Below, in pieces: positions 25,730 to 34,338 of a DNA stretch of 36,406 nt (its first letter is position 1; each line of letters starts with the position of its first letter). A program made the translations under genes and the position numbers. The notes beneath the pieces were generated by a model, which was not told the DNA's origin, ran no database searches, and was given only the letters and a program-made list of their open reading frames with translations. The DNA comes from an uncultured Alphaproteobacteria bacterium (GTDB lineage: Bacteria; Pseudomonadota; Alphaproteobacteria; RF32; CAG-239), in NCBI GenBank assembly GCA_944392155.1, contig CALXVR010000018.1:1-36406 (forward strand), read 5' to 3'.

Positions 25730-25753
25730 TCTTTTGCCAAATCAGAGTATCCT
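25725..25753 (+). promoter_or_regulatory. Predicted promoter of the Cys-rich secreted protein gene
   Basis: TTGACT (25725-25730), a 17-bp spacer and TATCCT (25748-25753) form a good sigma70-type promoter. Transcription would start near 25760, leaving about 40 nt before the ATG at 25799. Confidence 0.65.
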
Positions 25754-25798
25754 AATATTCAGATATGGACTTTAACTTTGAATGTCGGGAGAATGATT

Positions 25799-27301
25799 AT
25801 GCGAAACTTGCTTTTATCTTCAGTTACTTTACTTTTGGTACCGGCAGTGGCTTTCGCCTCTCCCGAGTTCAAACCACATACACACACCACACCTATTGAG
25901 TTAAAGCCCATATCCTCCTCTTCGGGTATTAAACTCGCCTCTGTTTGCTTCTTGGGGTATGGTGAATGTGATGATGTCGGTTTTGGCAAAGGCGATGAAG
26001 ATTATTCAATTGATACGGTTAAACAATGTAAAAACGAAGGCTTTGTTAATTCTTGTTCATCAGGTTATTGTATGGACGGTTCTTGTCCTTATAATAAAAA
26101 TTATGGAAACTGTATTAAAGAAAATTGTCCGACAAACTCCTCACCAACCTGTACAGGCGATGTCGTTGGAAAAACGGCTTGCGGCGGTGATTGTAAAAAA
26201 TGCTGTGATGATACTTGTCCTTCCGGCTCTAAGTCTTATACAGGCTCCTATGCTTCTACCACAGAATGCGGCAACAAATGTTATAACTGTAATACAACCT
26301 GTCCTTCGGGAAGTCTTTCTTATTCCGGTGAGGTTATCTCTAAAAACGAATGTGGGCAGTCTTGTAAAAAATGTTCGACCTCTTGCCCTTCAGGAAGCTT
26401 AGATTATACCGGAAATACTGTATCTCATAATGAATGCGGACAAGCCTGCAAAGCTTGCTCCAAGACTTGCCCTTCCGGCAGCTCCACATCTTATTCCGGA
26501 AGCGTGGTCGGTTATAATGAATGCGGTGATGCTTGCAGAAGTTGCTCAACCTCTTGTCCTTACGGAACTTCGACTACGAATCCCGGCGGTTGCGGCGGCT
26601 CAACCAGAGACGAATGTGGCACAAAAACTTGTTATTATCCTTATGAAAGATGTTGTTCTAACTCTTGCTCTACCGGATCTACTTCCTCATCTTGTTCATC
26701 CGGATATCATGCTGAAAAAGTCGGCTCAACGGAATGTGGATCATCTTGTTATTCTTGCGTAAAAGATTGCTCTAATACCTGCCCTTCCGGAACTTCCACA
26801 TCCTATTCCGGTTCAATCAGTTCTTATAATGAATGCGGAAATGCTTGTAAAAGATGTTCTAACGAATGTCCTAACAGGACATCTACCTCTTACTCGGGTT
26901 CTCATTATACAAATAATGAATGCGGAAATTCATGCAAAAGATGTTCTGATACTTGCCCTTCAGGATATTCAAAGTCATCTTCAGCTAAATATAACGACAC
27001 AACAACCACCGAATGCGGAACTACCTGCTATAAACCGGCAACGGGACGCAAATATCGTATTTGTTATTATGACGGAGGATGCTATTATACAGAATATACA
27101 GGCAGAAAATCTTGGTGGTGGAAATCGCATTGCGATTATTATTGCGAAATTGCTGGAATTTCTAAATTTTTGAACACCAAGAACTATAAAACCAATGGGC
27201 CTCGTTATTCTCAATCTGAATGCGAGGGAGCATCATCTGAGTATCCAGACACTCAAGAAGAGGGCACTTGCTACTATGTTGAGTGGGAAAGAGGTTCTTA
27301 A
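25799..27301 (+). CDS. Secreted cysteine-rich protein with tandem 28-29-residue repeats
   Basis: I do not recognise a named family. The 500-residue protein has a clear signal peptide (1-20, ending VAFA-S). Residues about 110-415 are nine or ten tandem units with the pattern CPSGSxSYSGxxxxxNECGxxCKxCSxx; unit starts fall near residues 140, 168, 196, 224, 253, 290, 328, 357 and 386, two of them longer and divergent. About 58 of 500 residues are Cys, mostly four per unit, so disulfide-stabilised repeats outside the cytoplasm are likely. The C-terminal 85 residues are a different domain rich in Tyr and Cys with a Trp triplet (SWWWKS). ATG 25799 is chosen because GGGAG lies seven bases upstream and it gives the best signal peptide; in-frame starts at 25778 and 25793 are worse. 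The stop overlaps the convergent rnj gene by four bases. Possible roles include adhesin, surface coat or toxin-like effector, none shown. Confidence 0.8.
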   Translation: MRNLLLSSVTLLLVPAVAFASPEFKPHTHTTPIELKPISSSSGIKLASVCFLGYGECDDVGFGKGDEDYSIDTVKQCKNEGFVNSCSSGYCMDGSCPYNKNYGNCIKENCPTNSSPTCTGDVVGKTACGGDCKKCCDDTCPSGSKSYTGSYASTTECGNKCYNCNTTCPSGSLSYSGEVISKNECGQSCKKCSTSCPSGSLDYTGNTVSHNECGQACKACSKTCPSGSSTSYSGSVVGYNECGDACRSCSTSCPYGTSTTNPGGCGGSTRDECGTKTCYYPYERCCSNSCSTGSTSSSCSSGYHAEKVGSTECGSSCYSCVKDCSNTCPSGTSTSYSGSISSYNECGNACKRCSNECPNRTSTSYSGSHYTNNECGNSCKRCSDTCPSGYSKSSSAKYNDTTTTECGTTCYKPATGRKYRICYYDGGCYYTEYTGRKSWWWKSHCDYYCEIAGISKFLNTKNYKTNGPRYSQSECEGASSEYPDTQEEGTCYYVEWERGS

Positions 27302-28965
27302 AGTTCGGCTTCTTTCTTATGAAAGTGCATGAACACGACCGGCTTGATACCTGTTTGGTTATATATGCGTTTGCGGATTTTGGCGCTGATATATTCCTTA
27401 ACCGCGCTCTCCCGATGATTTAGCTTTATCACCTCTTCGGGGATTGCCTTAATCATATCAGCCTTAATCTCTTCCGCAAGCGCATTCCAAGCCCCTTCCT
27501 CCAAGATATCTATTGCCGAGATATCCAAATATTCAACCGTCCAATCTTCTCTTAAAACAGCCGTGATAAACACGCTGCAATTAAAGGCTATACGTTTGCG
27601 GTTTTTGACAAGCTGCGAATTGATTGAGGTTATTTGGTTGCGGTCAACACCCAGAATATCTGTCGGGACCTCACCTACCGTTTCAATATTATCGCCGTTC
27701 AGCAATAGGACATCGCCGTTTCTCGGCATCAAGACATGCTTAATGCCGCAACTTTTGGCAAAGCGGCTATGTTCTCTTATCACGCGTCTTTCACCATGCA
27801 CGGTTATCAGCACATTAGGCTTCAAAATCTCATACATTTGGCGGGTTTCCTTCTTGCCGCCGTGTCCCGAACAATGCACCAAATATTCTTCCTTACTGAT
27901 GACCTCTACGCCTTGGTCGCGAAGTTTTTCTTGCATACGCTCTATTTTTTTCTCGTTTCCGGGGATAATCTTAGATGAGAAAATAACCGCATCTCCGGGG
28001 CACAAAATCATATCCTTGTTTTCACGATTAACTATTCGGGTTAAACCACTGCGATAATTGCCTTGAGATCCTGCACAGATGTACATTATCTCATCATTGG
28101 GAATATCCGCGGCATCTTTGGCATTCACATAAGGCGGCAGATTTTGCAAATAGCCGCAATCCTTGGCCATCTTCAAATTCTGGTTCAAACTCAGGCCGGC
28201 GACAACCGGTGTGCGCCCTGCCTCATGTGCAGCCAAAATCAGGCTTTCCAAACGAACAACATTTGAGGCAAAACATGTTGCCACAAGCTTATTCTTAAAT
28301 GTCGGCACAAGTTTCATCAAACTTTGTCTGACCTGCATTTCGGTCGGTTGTTCTTCCGTGTCCATAAGGTTGGTAGAATCGCAGACAAAAGCTTCTACCC
28401 CTTCCTCGGCAAACTCCTTAAACGCCTTATAATCAAAAGGCAACATATCACAACTGCCGTCATCAAAGCGCCAATCCGTGGCATGAACGACATTACCGTA
28501 TTTGGTTTTAATCAGCAGTGCCGAGTTTTCCAAAGTTGAGTGCACCAATGATGCAAACTTCACCTCAAAGTTTTGAAGTTTTACACTCTCCCCGTCTTTT
28601 ATCACATTAATTTGCGGCTCTTTTTCCAGTTTATAATCCTTTAATCTTGCCAGAATATGTTCTGCGGCAAAAGGTGTGGCATAAATCGGGCAACGAAGTT
28701 TAGGCCAAATATGTGCCACCGCTCCAAAATGGTCTTCGTGTGAATGGCTGATAAACAGACCCTCAATATTTTCTATCTCACCTTCCAAAGCCTCCGGTGA
28801 TGCAAAGCCTAATTCCATTCCGGGAAAGTCATCATTAAAAAAGCCATAGCCGCAATCTACCACTATCAACTTGCCGTCCGCGGCATAGACATACATATTG
28901 TAACCGACTTCTTCCGCGCCGCCTAAAGCTATGAAATACAGCCCTTCTTTATCAAAACTGCTCAT
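27298..28965 (-). CDS. rnj: Ribonuclease J (metallo-beta-lactamase/beta-CASP)
   Basis: RNase J is an endo- and 5'-3' exoribonuclease used in RNA maturation and decay. The 555-residue protein has the metal-binding HxHxDH motif SHSHEDH (His74, His76, Asp78, His79), VVHATDWRFDDG, the beta-CASP motif region with ICAGSQGNYRSGLTRI, and VHCSGHGGKKETRQMYEILKP plus VLITVHGERRVIREH towards the C-terminal domain. The ATG follows the birA stop directly (TAAATG) with GAGGAAAA in the end of birA. In many alphaproteobacteria a type III pantothenate kinase gene lies between birA and rnj; here it is missing. Its 3' end overlaps the convergent Cys-rich gene by four bases with no terminator. Confidence 0.94.
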   Translation of the reverse strand: MSSFDKEGLYFIALGGAEEVGYNMYVYAADGKLIVVDCGYGFFNDDFPGMELGFASPEALEGEIENIEGLFISHSHEDHFGAVAHIWPKLRCPIYATPFAAEHILARLKDYKLEKEPQINVIKDGESVKLQNFEVKFASLVHSTLENSALLIKTKYGNVVHATDWRFDDGSCDMLPFDYKAFKEFAEEGVEAFVCDSTNLMDTEEQPTEMQVRQSLMKLVPTFKNKLVATCFASNVVRLESLILAAHEAGRTPVVAGLSLNQNLKMAKDCGYLQNLPPYVNAKDAADIPNDEIMYICAGSQGNYRSGLTRIVNRENKDMILCPGDAVIFSSKIIPGNEKKIERMQEKLRDQGVEVISKEEYLVHCSGHGGKKETRQMYEILKPNVLITVHGERRVIREHSRFAKSCGIKHVLMPRNGDVLLLNGDNIETVGEVPTDILGVDRNQITSINSQLVKNRKRIAFNCSVFITAVLREDWTVEYLDISAIDILEEGAWNALAEEIKADMIKAIPEEVIKLNHRESAVKEYISAKIRKRIYNQTGIKPVVFMHFHKKEAEL

Positions 28966-29688
28966 TTATTTTTCCTCTAAATAAAATATATCTCCGGCAT
29001 AGATTTTTTCTGTTTTACCATCTCTTTCCAGAAGCAAGGCTCCGTTCTCATCTATGCCTAAAAAAATGCCTTCCTTACTCTCGTGTTCCATATTTACCGT
29101 TATCTTGCTCCCCAAATTTTTGGCATTATTCAGCCAAGCTTCTCTTATCGGGGCAAAACCTTTGCTTTTCAGCTCTGATAATCTCTCATCAAAAACTTTA
29201 GCAAAAACTTGCAAAAATGCTTCCTTGTCTGTTGTTATTCCGGCTTCTTTTAATGAGGCTACGGTATAGCTTATGTTCTCTCCTTGAGGGGCTGCCGCCA
29301 CATTAACCCCTACCCCTACGACAAGATAATCTCCTGCGGCTTTCTCCAGCAAAATGCCTGATATTTTGCTGTCGTTTACCAAAACATCATTCGGCCATTT
29401 AAGCTTAACATTAATATTAGGCGCAAAATGGCGAATCGCCTCTAACAGACTTAAACCTATCACAAAAGTTATTTGTCCTAAGGCTCTTGCTTCAACCTCG
29501 ACACCAAAGGAAACAAACAAATTGCCATCCATACTTATCCAGCTACGACCACGTCTTCCCCTGCCTGCCGTTTGTCTTGCTGCGGTTACCATAAACTTTT
29601 TGCCGCTTTGCGCTGTTTCGCAAAGCTTTTTAATCTCATCATTGGTGCTGGTCGTTTCCGCAAAATCAAATCTTTCCCAAGCCGGCAT
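28966..29688 (-). CDS. birA: Biotin-[acetyl-CoA-carboxylase] ligase, without repressor domain
   Basis: Biotin protein ligase, which attaches biotin to BCCP and other carboxylases. The 240-residue protein contains ETTSTNDEIK, TAARQTAGRGRRGRSW with the biotinyl-AMP binding GRGRRG (42-47), LFVSFGVEV, KLKWPNDVLVND and KISGILLE, all hallmark segments. It lacks the N-terminal winged-helix domain of E. coli BirA, so it is a ligase only and cannot act as the biotin operon repressor. It lies 14 bases after nuoN, as in other alphaproteobacteria. Confidence 0.94.
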   Translation of the reverse strand: MPAWERFDFAETTSTNDEIKKLCETAQSGKKFMVTAARQTAGRGRRGRSWISMDGNLFVSFGVEVEARALGQITFVIGLSLLEAIRHFAPNINVKLKWPNDVLVNDSKISGILLEKAAGDYLVVGVGVNVAAAPQGENISYTVASLKEAGITTDKEAFLQVFAKVFDERLSELKSKGFAPIREAWLNNAKNLGSKITVNMEHESKEGIFLGIDENGALLLERDGKTEKIYAGDIFYLEEK

Positions 29689-29702
29689 CTCTTTATCTCT
29701 TC

Positions 29703-31130
29703 TTAAAAAATGGTGGTCAGCATGGCTTCAACATCGTTCATCAGATATTTTGGATTTAAGATTGATATCAAAATCAAAATCAGATTAACGGTTAAGCATA
29801 TATACACCCCTTTATCCACGCGGTCAAAGGAATTTATTCTCTCGTCAAAATAAAGCGCCTTAATCACCTTTAGATAGGCATAAGCTAACATCAGAACTGC
29901 CAACAAAATAAACAAGATTATTTCATATTCTCCATGAATAACCAAGTTATTGACGACAGATAATTTGCCTAAAAAGCCTAAAAGCGGCGGTGTAGAAATA
30001 AGAGAGATAAGAAAGACCAAAAAGGCTGCGGAAATATACGGACGCATTGCTGAAAGACCCGACACATCTTCCAGTTTGCTTAAATATATGCCTTTACTTC
30101 TCATTCCTAAAAAGCCGGTATATATTCCGCTCATTGCAAGCACATATACCAACATGTAAACAAAGCTACTCAGAACAGAATTGTCATCAAAAGCCGATAA
30201 GCACAAAACTATTATGCCCAGATGGTAAAGAGAGCTAAAACCAAAAAGACGCCTCATATTGTGCTCTGCATTGGCTCCTATTACGCCAAAGCCCACGGAC
30301 ATTAAACCAAAGATTATCAAAACAGGCTTAAAAACTTCCCAAACCGGGAAAAATGCGTTTAGTACAATATCCGTTAAACATGCTATGTAAGCAAACAGCG
30401 GTACTATGCATAAAAAACCGCTTATCGGCAATATGGCAACACCTATTACATCTATATACCAAAAGTGAAACGGGACCAGTCCCATCATAAAAATTATTAC
30501 AGCCAATATCATTCCCGCGGCGGCATAATCACTCCAAACCAGTTTTGAGGCGTGGCTGAAGTGCGTATATATGTCTGCATATTCAAGACTGCCTACCCGA
30601 AAGTGTAGTATTAACCCGCCGGCCATAAATAACAAAGCAAAAAACACTGCAAACCCCAGAAACCTGTTTGCCGCTTCTCGTTTTTTGTCTTCTTCATCAT
30701 CTCCTTGCCGAATTAAAAAGTAATTTAGCAAGAATGCACCTTGCAAACAGAAAAATAATGCAAATAAATTAAGAGCGGATATCGCCAAAGACATTGCGAA
30801 AACCGATAACAAAACCACCCCATAATAAGAAAAACTCGAAACATTTTTATTTAGAAACCATTTGCAAGACAAATAAGCCCAAGCCAGAGATAAAAGATAG
30901 ATAATTGACTTAAACAGGCTCGTGTACGGAGTATTTTCAAAAACAGTCGGAAACCAACTTCGGTTATAAAAAACAATTGTTCCGAGCAGTGTGAATATCA
31001 GTGTTATTTTACTCAGCGTAAAAAATGTTTTCGGGGTGTTCGAATGGCGAAAAAAATTAACAACGGACATTGTTAACAACCCTAACAATAAAGTAACTTC
31101 CGGCGCTATAGCTATATATTTCGGATTCAT
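29703..31130 (-). CDS. nuoN: Divergent complex I subunit N (antiporter-like), key charged residues replaced
   Basis: NuoN is one of three antiporter-like membrane subunits of NADH:quinone oxidoreductase. The 475-residue protein keeps family landmarks: MGLVPFHFW, the RRLFGFSSLYHLG helix and TPPLLGFLGKLSV. By eye alignment with E. coli NuoN, the Glu of helix 5 (E133) is Gln130, the channel Lys K217 is Met215 and K247 is Leu245, with the 30-residue spacing between the two conserved; only the Lys of GFLGK (Lys389, K395) remains. The PDVYxGAP loop is also lost (IDVIGVAI). ATG 31130 with AAGGAAAG upstream is chosen; a start at 31193 would overlap nuoM. Name based on order and overall similarity. 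Confidence 0.85.
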   Translation of the reverse strand: MNPKYIAIAPEVTLLLGLLTMSVVNFFRHSNTPKTFFTLSKITLIFTLLGTIVFYNRSWFPTVFENTPYTSLFKSIIYLLSLAWAYLSCKWFLNKNVSSFSYYGVVLLSVFAMSLAISALNLFALFFCLQGAFLLNYFLIRQGDDEEDKKREAANRFLGFAVFFALLFMAGGLILHFRVGSLEYADIYTHFSHASKLVWSDYAAAGMILAVIIFMMGLVPFHFWYIDVIGVAILPISGFLCIVPLFAYIACLTDIVLNAFFPVWEVFKPVLIIFGLMSVGFGVIGANAEHNMRRLFGFSSLYHLGIIVLCLSAFDDNSVLSSFVYMLVYVLAMSGIYTGFLGMRSKGIYLSKLEDVSGLSAMRPYISAAFLVFLISLISTPPLLGFLGKLSVVNNLVIHGEYEIILFILLAVLMLAYAYLKVIKALYFDERINSFDRVDKGVYICLTVNLILILISILNPKYLMNDVEAMLTTIF

Positions 31131-31141
31131 TATTCTTTCCT

Positions 31142-32572
31142 TTATACAACAAACCACAAGGGGTTTATAAATGTCAAAACCAGCGATGCGCAAATTATCA
31201 GTAAAATTATATAAGCTTTATAAGAAATGTCGGCCACACCACTTTTGTCGGGTAAAGAACATTCCGTATCCTTGAGCCGATATAGTTCTTGCAACAAGCC
31301 TGCTGCAACAACCATAATAGCAAAAATAACTAAAAATCCCATACGGATATTTTTATCCAGCAGATTGGCTATCAAAATAAAATTGTTCAAAAACATTGAA
31401 GATAAGGGCATGCCAACCGATGCCAAAACAAAAAATGTAAAAATTCTGGATGCTCGCGGCATCGCACAAAGTATGCCGCCGGAGCTGATATCTAAGCTTT
31501 CTTGTTGTTTTTCCATATGGTTGGACAAGACCTCTAAACCACCGGCAATAATCAAAAATGAAAACAGCGCATAGCCTATGTTTTGCAAAACGGTATCCGT
31601 CGGTAAAAAAGCTGCCAACAGATAAATGATGTACCAAACGGTCATGAAAGAAAATATCTTATATTGAAAATCCTTATTAATCATTCCGATAAGGGCAATA
31701 AACAACATTGAGATAACACAGATAATCTCTAATATTATCATAAAATAGGACAACACGCCGGGGACAGTCTTCGGCCAGAAACGGATAAATCCATAAACTC
31801 CGGTCAAAGGAACTAAATTGGTGATGATGAAAACCAACGGATTGCGTAATCCCGTACTGATGGATGATATCCAATAATGGAAAGGCCAGATTGGTATTCT
31901 TGAAAGAAAAGAAATAAATATGGCTCCCCAAACAAATATCTCCAGCTTCATATTCAAGTTAACTTTGCTTACGTCATTTAATGCAATATTGGCAGCTTGA
32001 TAGTTGTACAAGATAACGGTTGCAAAAAACAAAAATATGGCGCCAAGCAAGTTATAGATAAAGAATCGGGACAAGACACTTTGTTTGCGCAAGCCTCCAA
32101 ACATTCCGATTATCATAAACAAAGGCAACAACATCGCCTCAAAAAAGATATAAAAAGAAAAAATATCCGCGGCCGTGAAAAATCCGGTTATCATACATAA
32201 GAACAACAAAGAAAAAACCATCAATGCCTTGCCGTCTTCTTTATTGTGTCTTGCTCCAAACATTCCGATTAAGACCGCCGCATGAACCGCCACAATCAGC
32301 AATAAAGAAAAGATATCTATTCCCAAAGAAATGCTTATTTTGGGGTTTTCCAGCCAATCATAGCGTTCGGTAAGCTGTAGACCTGAGGCTGAAATATCCA
32401 ACAATGCGGCAATACGCCACAAAACCAAAAGATTGGTTATTACGGCCAAAACACTTACATTAAAAGCATTGCGTCCTCTGGTTTTGTCGTCATCTTTGGC
32501 TGTGAGCGCGAATAATACGCCAATGAACGGAATGGCTATGATTGTTGATAAAAAGTTGAGAGAAGTTGTCAT
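31142..32572 (-). CDS. nuoM: Divergent complex I subunit M (antiporter-like), key lysines replaced
   Basis: A 476-residue polytopic protein in the NuoM position. Recognisable parts are the IGIDIF-type early segment (SISLGIDIFSLLL), FYIFFEAMLLPLF with the conserved helix-5 Glu kept (Glu145, E. coli E144), IPIWPFHYW and GVYGFIRF. Compared with E. coli NuoM, Lys234 aligns with Arg225, Lys265 with Leu256 (the 31-residue spacing is kept) and Glu407 with Asn397. The conserved WLPDAHxxAPT loop reads WISSISTGLRN. ATG 32572 shares one base with the nuoL stop (TGATG), with AAGGTG eight bases upstream; the TTG at 32575 is an alternative. Confidence 0.88.
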   Translation of the reverse strand: MTTSLNFLSTIIAIPFIGVLFALTAKDDDKTRGRNAFNVSVLAVITNLLVLWRIAALLDISASGLQLTERYDWLENPKISISLGIDIFSLLLIVAVHAAVLIGMFGARHNKEDGKALMVFSLLFLCMITGFFTAADIFSFYIFFEAMLLPLFMIIGMFGGLRKQSVLSRFFIYNLLGAIFLFFATVILYNYQAANIALNDVSKVNLNMKLEIFVWGAIFISFLSRIPIWPFHYWISSISTGLRNPLVFIITNLVPLTGVYGFIRFWPKTVPGVLSYFMIILEIICVISMLFIALIGMINKDFQYKIFSFMTVWYIIYLLAAFLPTDTVLQNIGYALFSFLIIAGGLEVLSNHMEKQQESLDISSGGILCAMPRASRIFTFFVLASVGMPLSSMFLNNFILIANLLDKNIRMGFLVIFAIMVVAAGLLQELYRLKDTECSLPDKSGVADISYKAYIILLIICASLVLTFINPLWFVV

Positions 32573-34248
32573 CAATTATACACCTTTGCATAAATTATTG
32601 CGGCGAACAAACCTAAACCTAAAGCTACATAGCCGGCATTGGAAAAAGCGCTTCCCGTGTGCATACGATCCAAAACTCTAACCAATAAATTACTTCCGGA
32701 GGTCAAGGATGACACAATTGTACGCTCTATTATCAAGAAGTCTATCAACAACCAAAGAACCCGTCCCAGAATCTTTATCGGTGCGACCAAAACTGTTTGA
32801 TAAAAGTCATGAAGCCAATCTGCCTCTTGAAGATTTTCAGAATCGTAAACTTTGCCTAAAGTTCTTAAAGGACCGGCGAAACAAAATGCCACAAAAGCCA
32901 CCCAGATTATCCATATTTGCATTGAGGGCTTACCTATTTGCCAGATGATTATGCCGCATATTATCCAAAGTGGTAAAAGATTTAATAACGGCGGATTTTT
33001 CAGAAAAGCCAAAACACGCTCATCCGCGTTGCTCTTGCCTAAAAAGATTTGGAACGAGATATGCGCCAAAGCCACCAATAGTATTGCCGCAAAGCCATAT
33101 GTCCAGACCCCGTTTAGCATGGTTGCTCTTAAACTTAAAACTTCAACAAATATCAGACTCCATAACATTATGCTGACAAAAAGCAACTTAAGCGGACGAA
33201 TGAATCCGCCCATGTTCGAGATAAAAAGTTCATTTGACGTAGATATTGCGGTCAGCATCCAAACAGCATTAAGTACAAAACCTAAAAATAAGACCAGAGG
33301 CAATAAAGCATCTACATCTTTTGCTCCGAAAGCCAAAGCTCCGAGCAAAAAGGCATAAATCATTTGGTTAAAATACAGCGCTTTATCTTTTATGTTGTCC
33401 AAAACAATGCTGCCGACACAACCCCAGAGCAAAGTCGCTCCGCCAAAGCTTAAAAATATTTCTTTCATATAGCGGATATTTTCTAACAAAGGATAGGTCT
33501 TAACCAATAACAAAATTCCAACTATCGGCGCAGAGCAATAAGATATAGCCAAAATACGGTTAAATGTCAGACTGGCCAGGCTTAAAAAGCCTCCATGACA
33601 TAAAACAATGCCTGATTTAATGAAAACGCAAAGCAGCAAAAGACCGGAAGTCAGTTCTGGATATTGTCCGGGGCGATGATATTTTTCTAAAACACTTAAA
33701 TCAATGCTGCCCGTTTGTTTCCAGATTAAGGCAAACAGAGTAAACAGCCCCATGTCTGCCAACAAGTTATAAAAAGCATAACGGCGCTTGCTCTCAATAT
33801 CATTAATCATCAAAAGACATATAACATCCATGATGCAAACCGCCGTCAACAGCTGCATAAAGTTTTGTGAGCATATTATTGAAACCAACATTGCCAAATT
33901 TAGAGTTAAGAGTCCGTTCACACGCAATTTTTCGGTTTCAGCTTTATAAAAAGTGTTATAAAAAACTGACAGTGTCGATATGACAAGTAAAGCAAAGACG
34001 AGACGACAAATATCAGGCGTTGTGTTGAGATTTATGTTCACAAGCATCAATGAGGCGTCTATCCAATGAAAAGAAAATTTATCAACTAAGCCAAGACTTT
34101 CCGCCTCAAATATCCAAACACCCCATAGTGCTAAGAAGCACAGCAACAAAAAAGACAGAATTTTTTCGAATCTGACCTTGGCCAAAACTTCCGCTGCCAG
34201 ACCTACCGCTAACAGGGTGAAAAACAATTTTGCTATCATTTCTGTCAT
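32572..34248 (-). CDS. nuoL: Highly divergent complex I subunit L (antiporter-like)
   Basis: A 558-residue protein, shorter than typical NuoL (610-700), still recognisable at both ends: the SFHWIDASL start region, and the C-terminal FYQTVLVAPIKILGRVLW...IDFLIIE plus a final helix that matches the lateral helix anchoring of NuoL. In the core, the helix-5 Glu is gone (nearest acid Asp141), Lys211 seems to match K229, Ser236 sits where H254 should be (25-residue spacing kept), the HAFFKALLF helix reads YAFLLGALAF so K342 is Leu302, and the GIPPxxGFxSKDEI segment is absent. The ATG lacks a clear ribosome binding site and lies 33 bases after a terminator. Confidence 0.8.
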   Translation of the reverse strand: MTEMIAKLFFTLLAVGLAAEVLAKVRFEKILSFLLLCFLALWGVWIFEAESLGLVDKFSFHWIDASLMLVNINLNTTPDICRLVFALLVISTLSVFYNTFYKAETEKLRVNGLLTLNLAMLVSIICSQNFMQLLTAVCIMDVICLLMINDIESKRRYAFYNLLADMGLFTLFALIWKQTGSIDLSVLEKYHRPGQYPELTSGLLLLCVFIKSGIVLCHGGFLSLASLTFNRILAISYCSAPIVGILLLVKTYPLLENIRYMKEIFLSFGGATLLWGCVGSIVLDNIKDKALYFNQMIYAFLLGALAFGAKDVDALLPLVLFLGFVLNAVWMLTAISTSNELFISNMGGFIRPLKLLFVSIMLWSLIFVEVLSLRATMLNGVWTYGFAAILLVALAHISFQIFLGKSNADERVLAFLKNPPLLNLLPLWIICGIIIWQIGKPSMQIWIIWVAFVAFCFAGPLRTLGKVYDSENLQEADWLHDFYQTVLVAPIKILGRVLWLLIDFLIIERTIVSSLTSGSNLLVRVLDRMHTGSAFSNAGYVALGLGLFAAIIYAKVYN

Positions 34249-34280
34249 CCAAATTATGCTTAAGTGAAGTCAATATATCA

Positions 34281-34310
34281 AAAAATAAGGGCTTTTAAAG
34301 CCCTTATTTT
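34281..34310 (-). terminator. Intrinsic terminator between the 109-aa gene and nuoL
   Basis: A nearly perfect 29-base palindrome (stem 34282-34294 with 34298-34310) is followed on the minus strand by five or six T residues. It lies 29 bases after the stop of the 109-aa gene and only 33 bases before the nuoL start, so nuoL needs read-through or a promoter within this narrow gap. Confidence 0.8.
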
Positions 34311-34338
34311 AAAGCTGTTGTGCATAAGTTAAGGTTAT

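Noticed and set aside
31131..31193. Longer nuoN starting at 31193
   Set aside because: The added 21 residues overlap the end of nuoM, and the ATG at 31130 has AAGGAAAG upstream and begins the expected first helix.
29703..34248. Mrp-type Na+/H+ antiporter or hydrogenase subunits instead of nuoLMN
   Set aside because: The order L-M-N followed by birA and rnj, the NuoL C-terminal lateral-helix region and NuoN landmarks fit complex I; no mnh/hyf-type small genes are adjacent.
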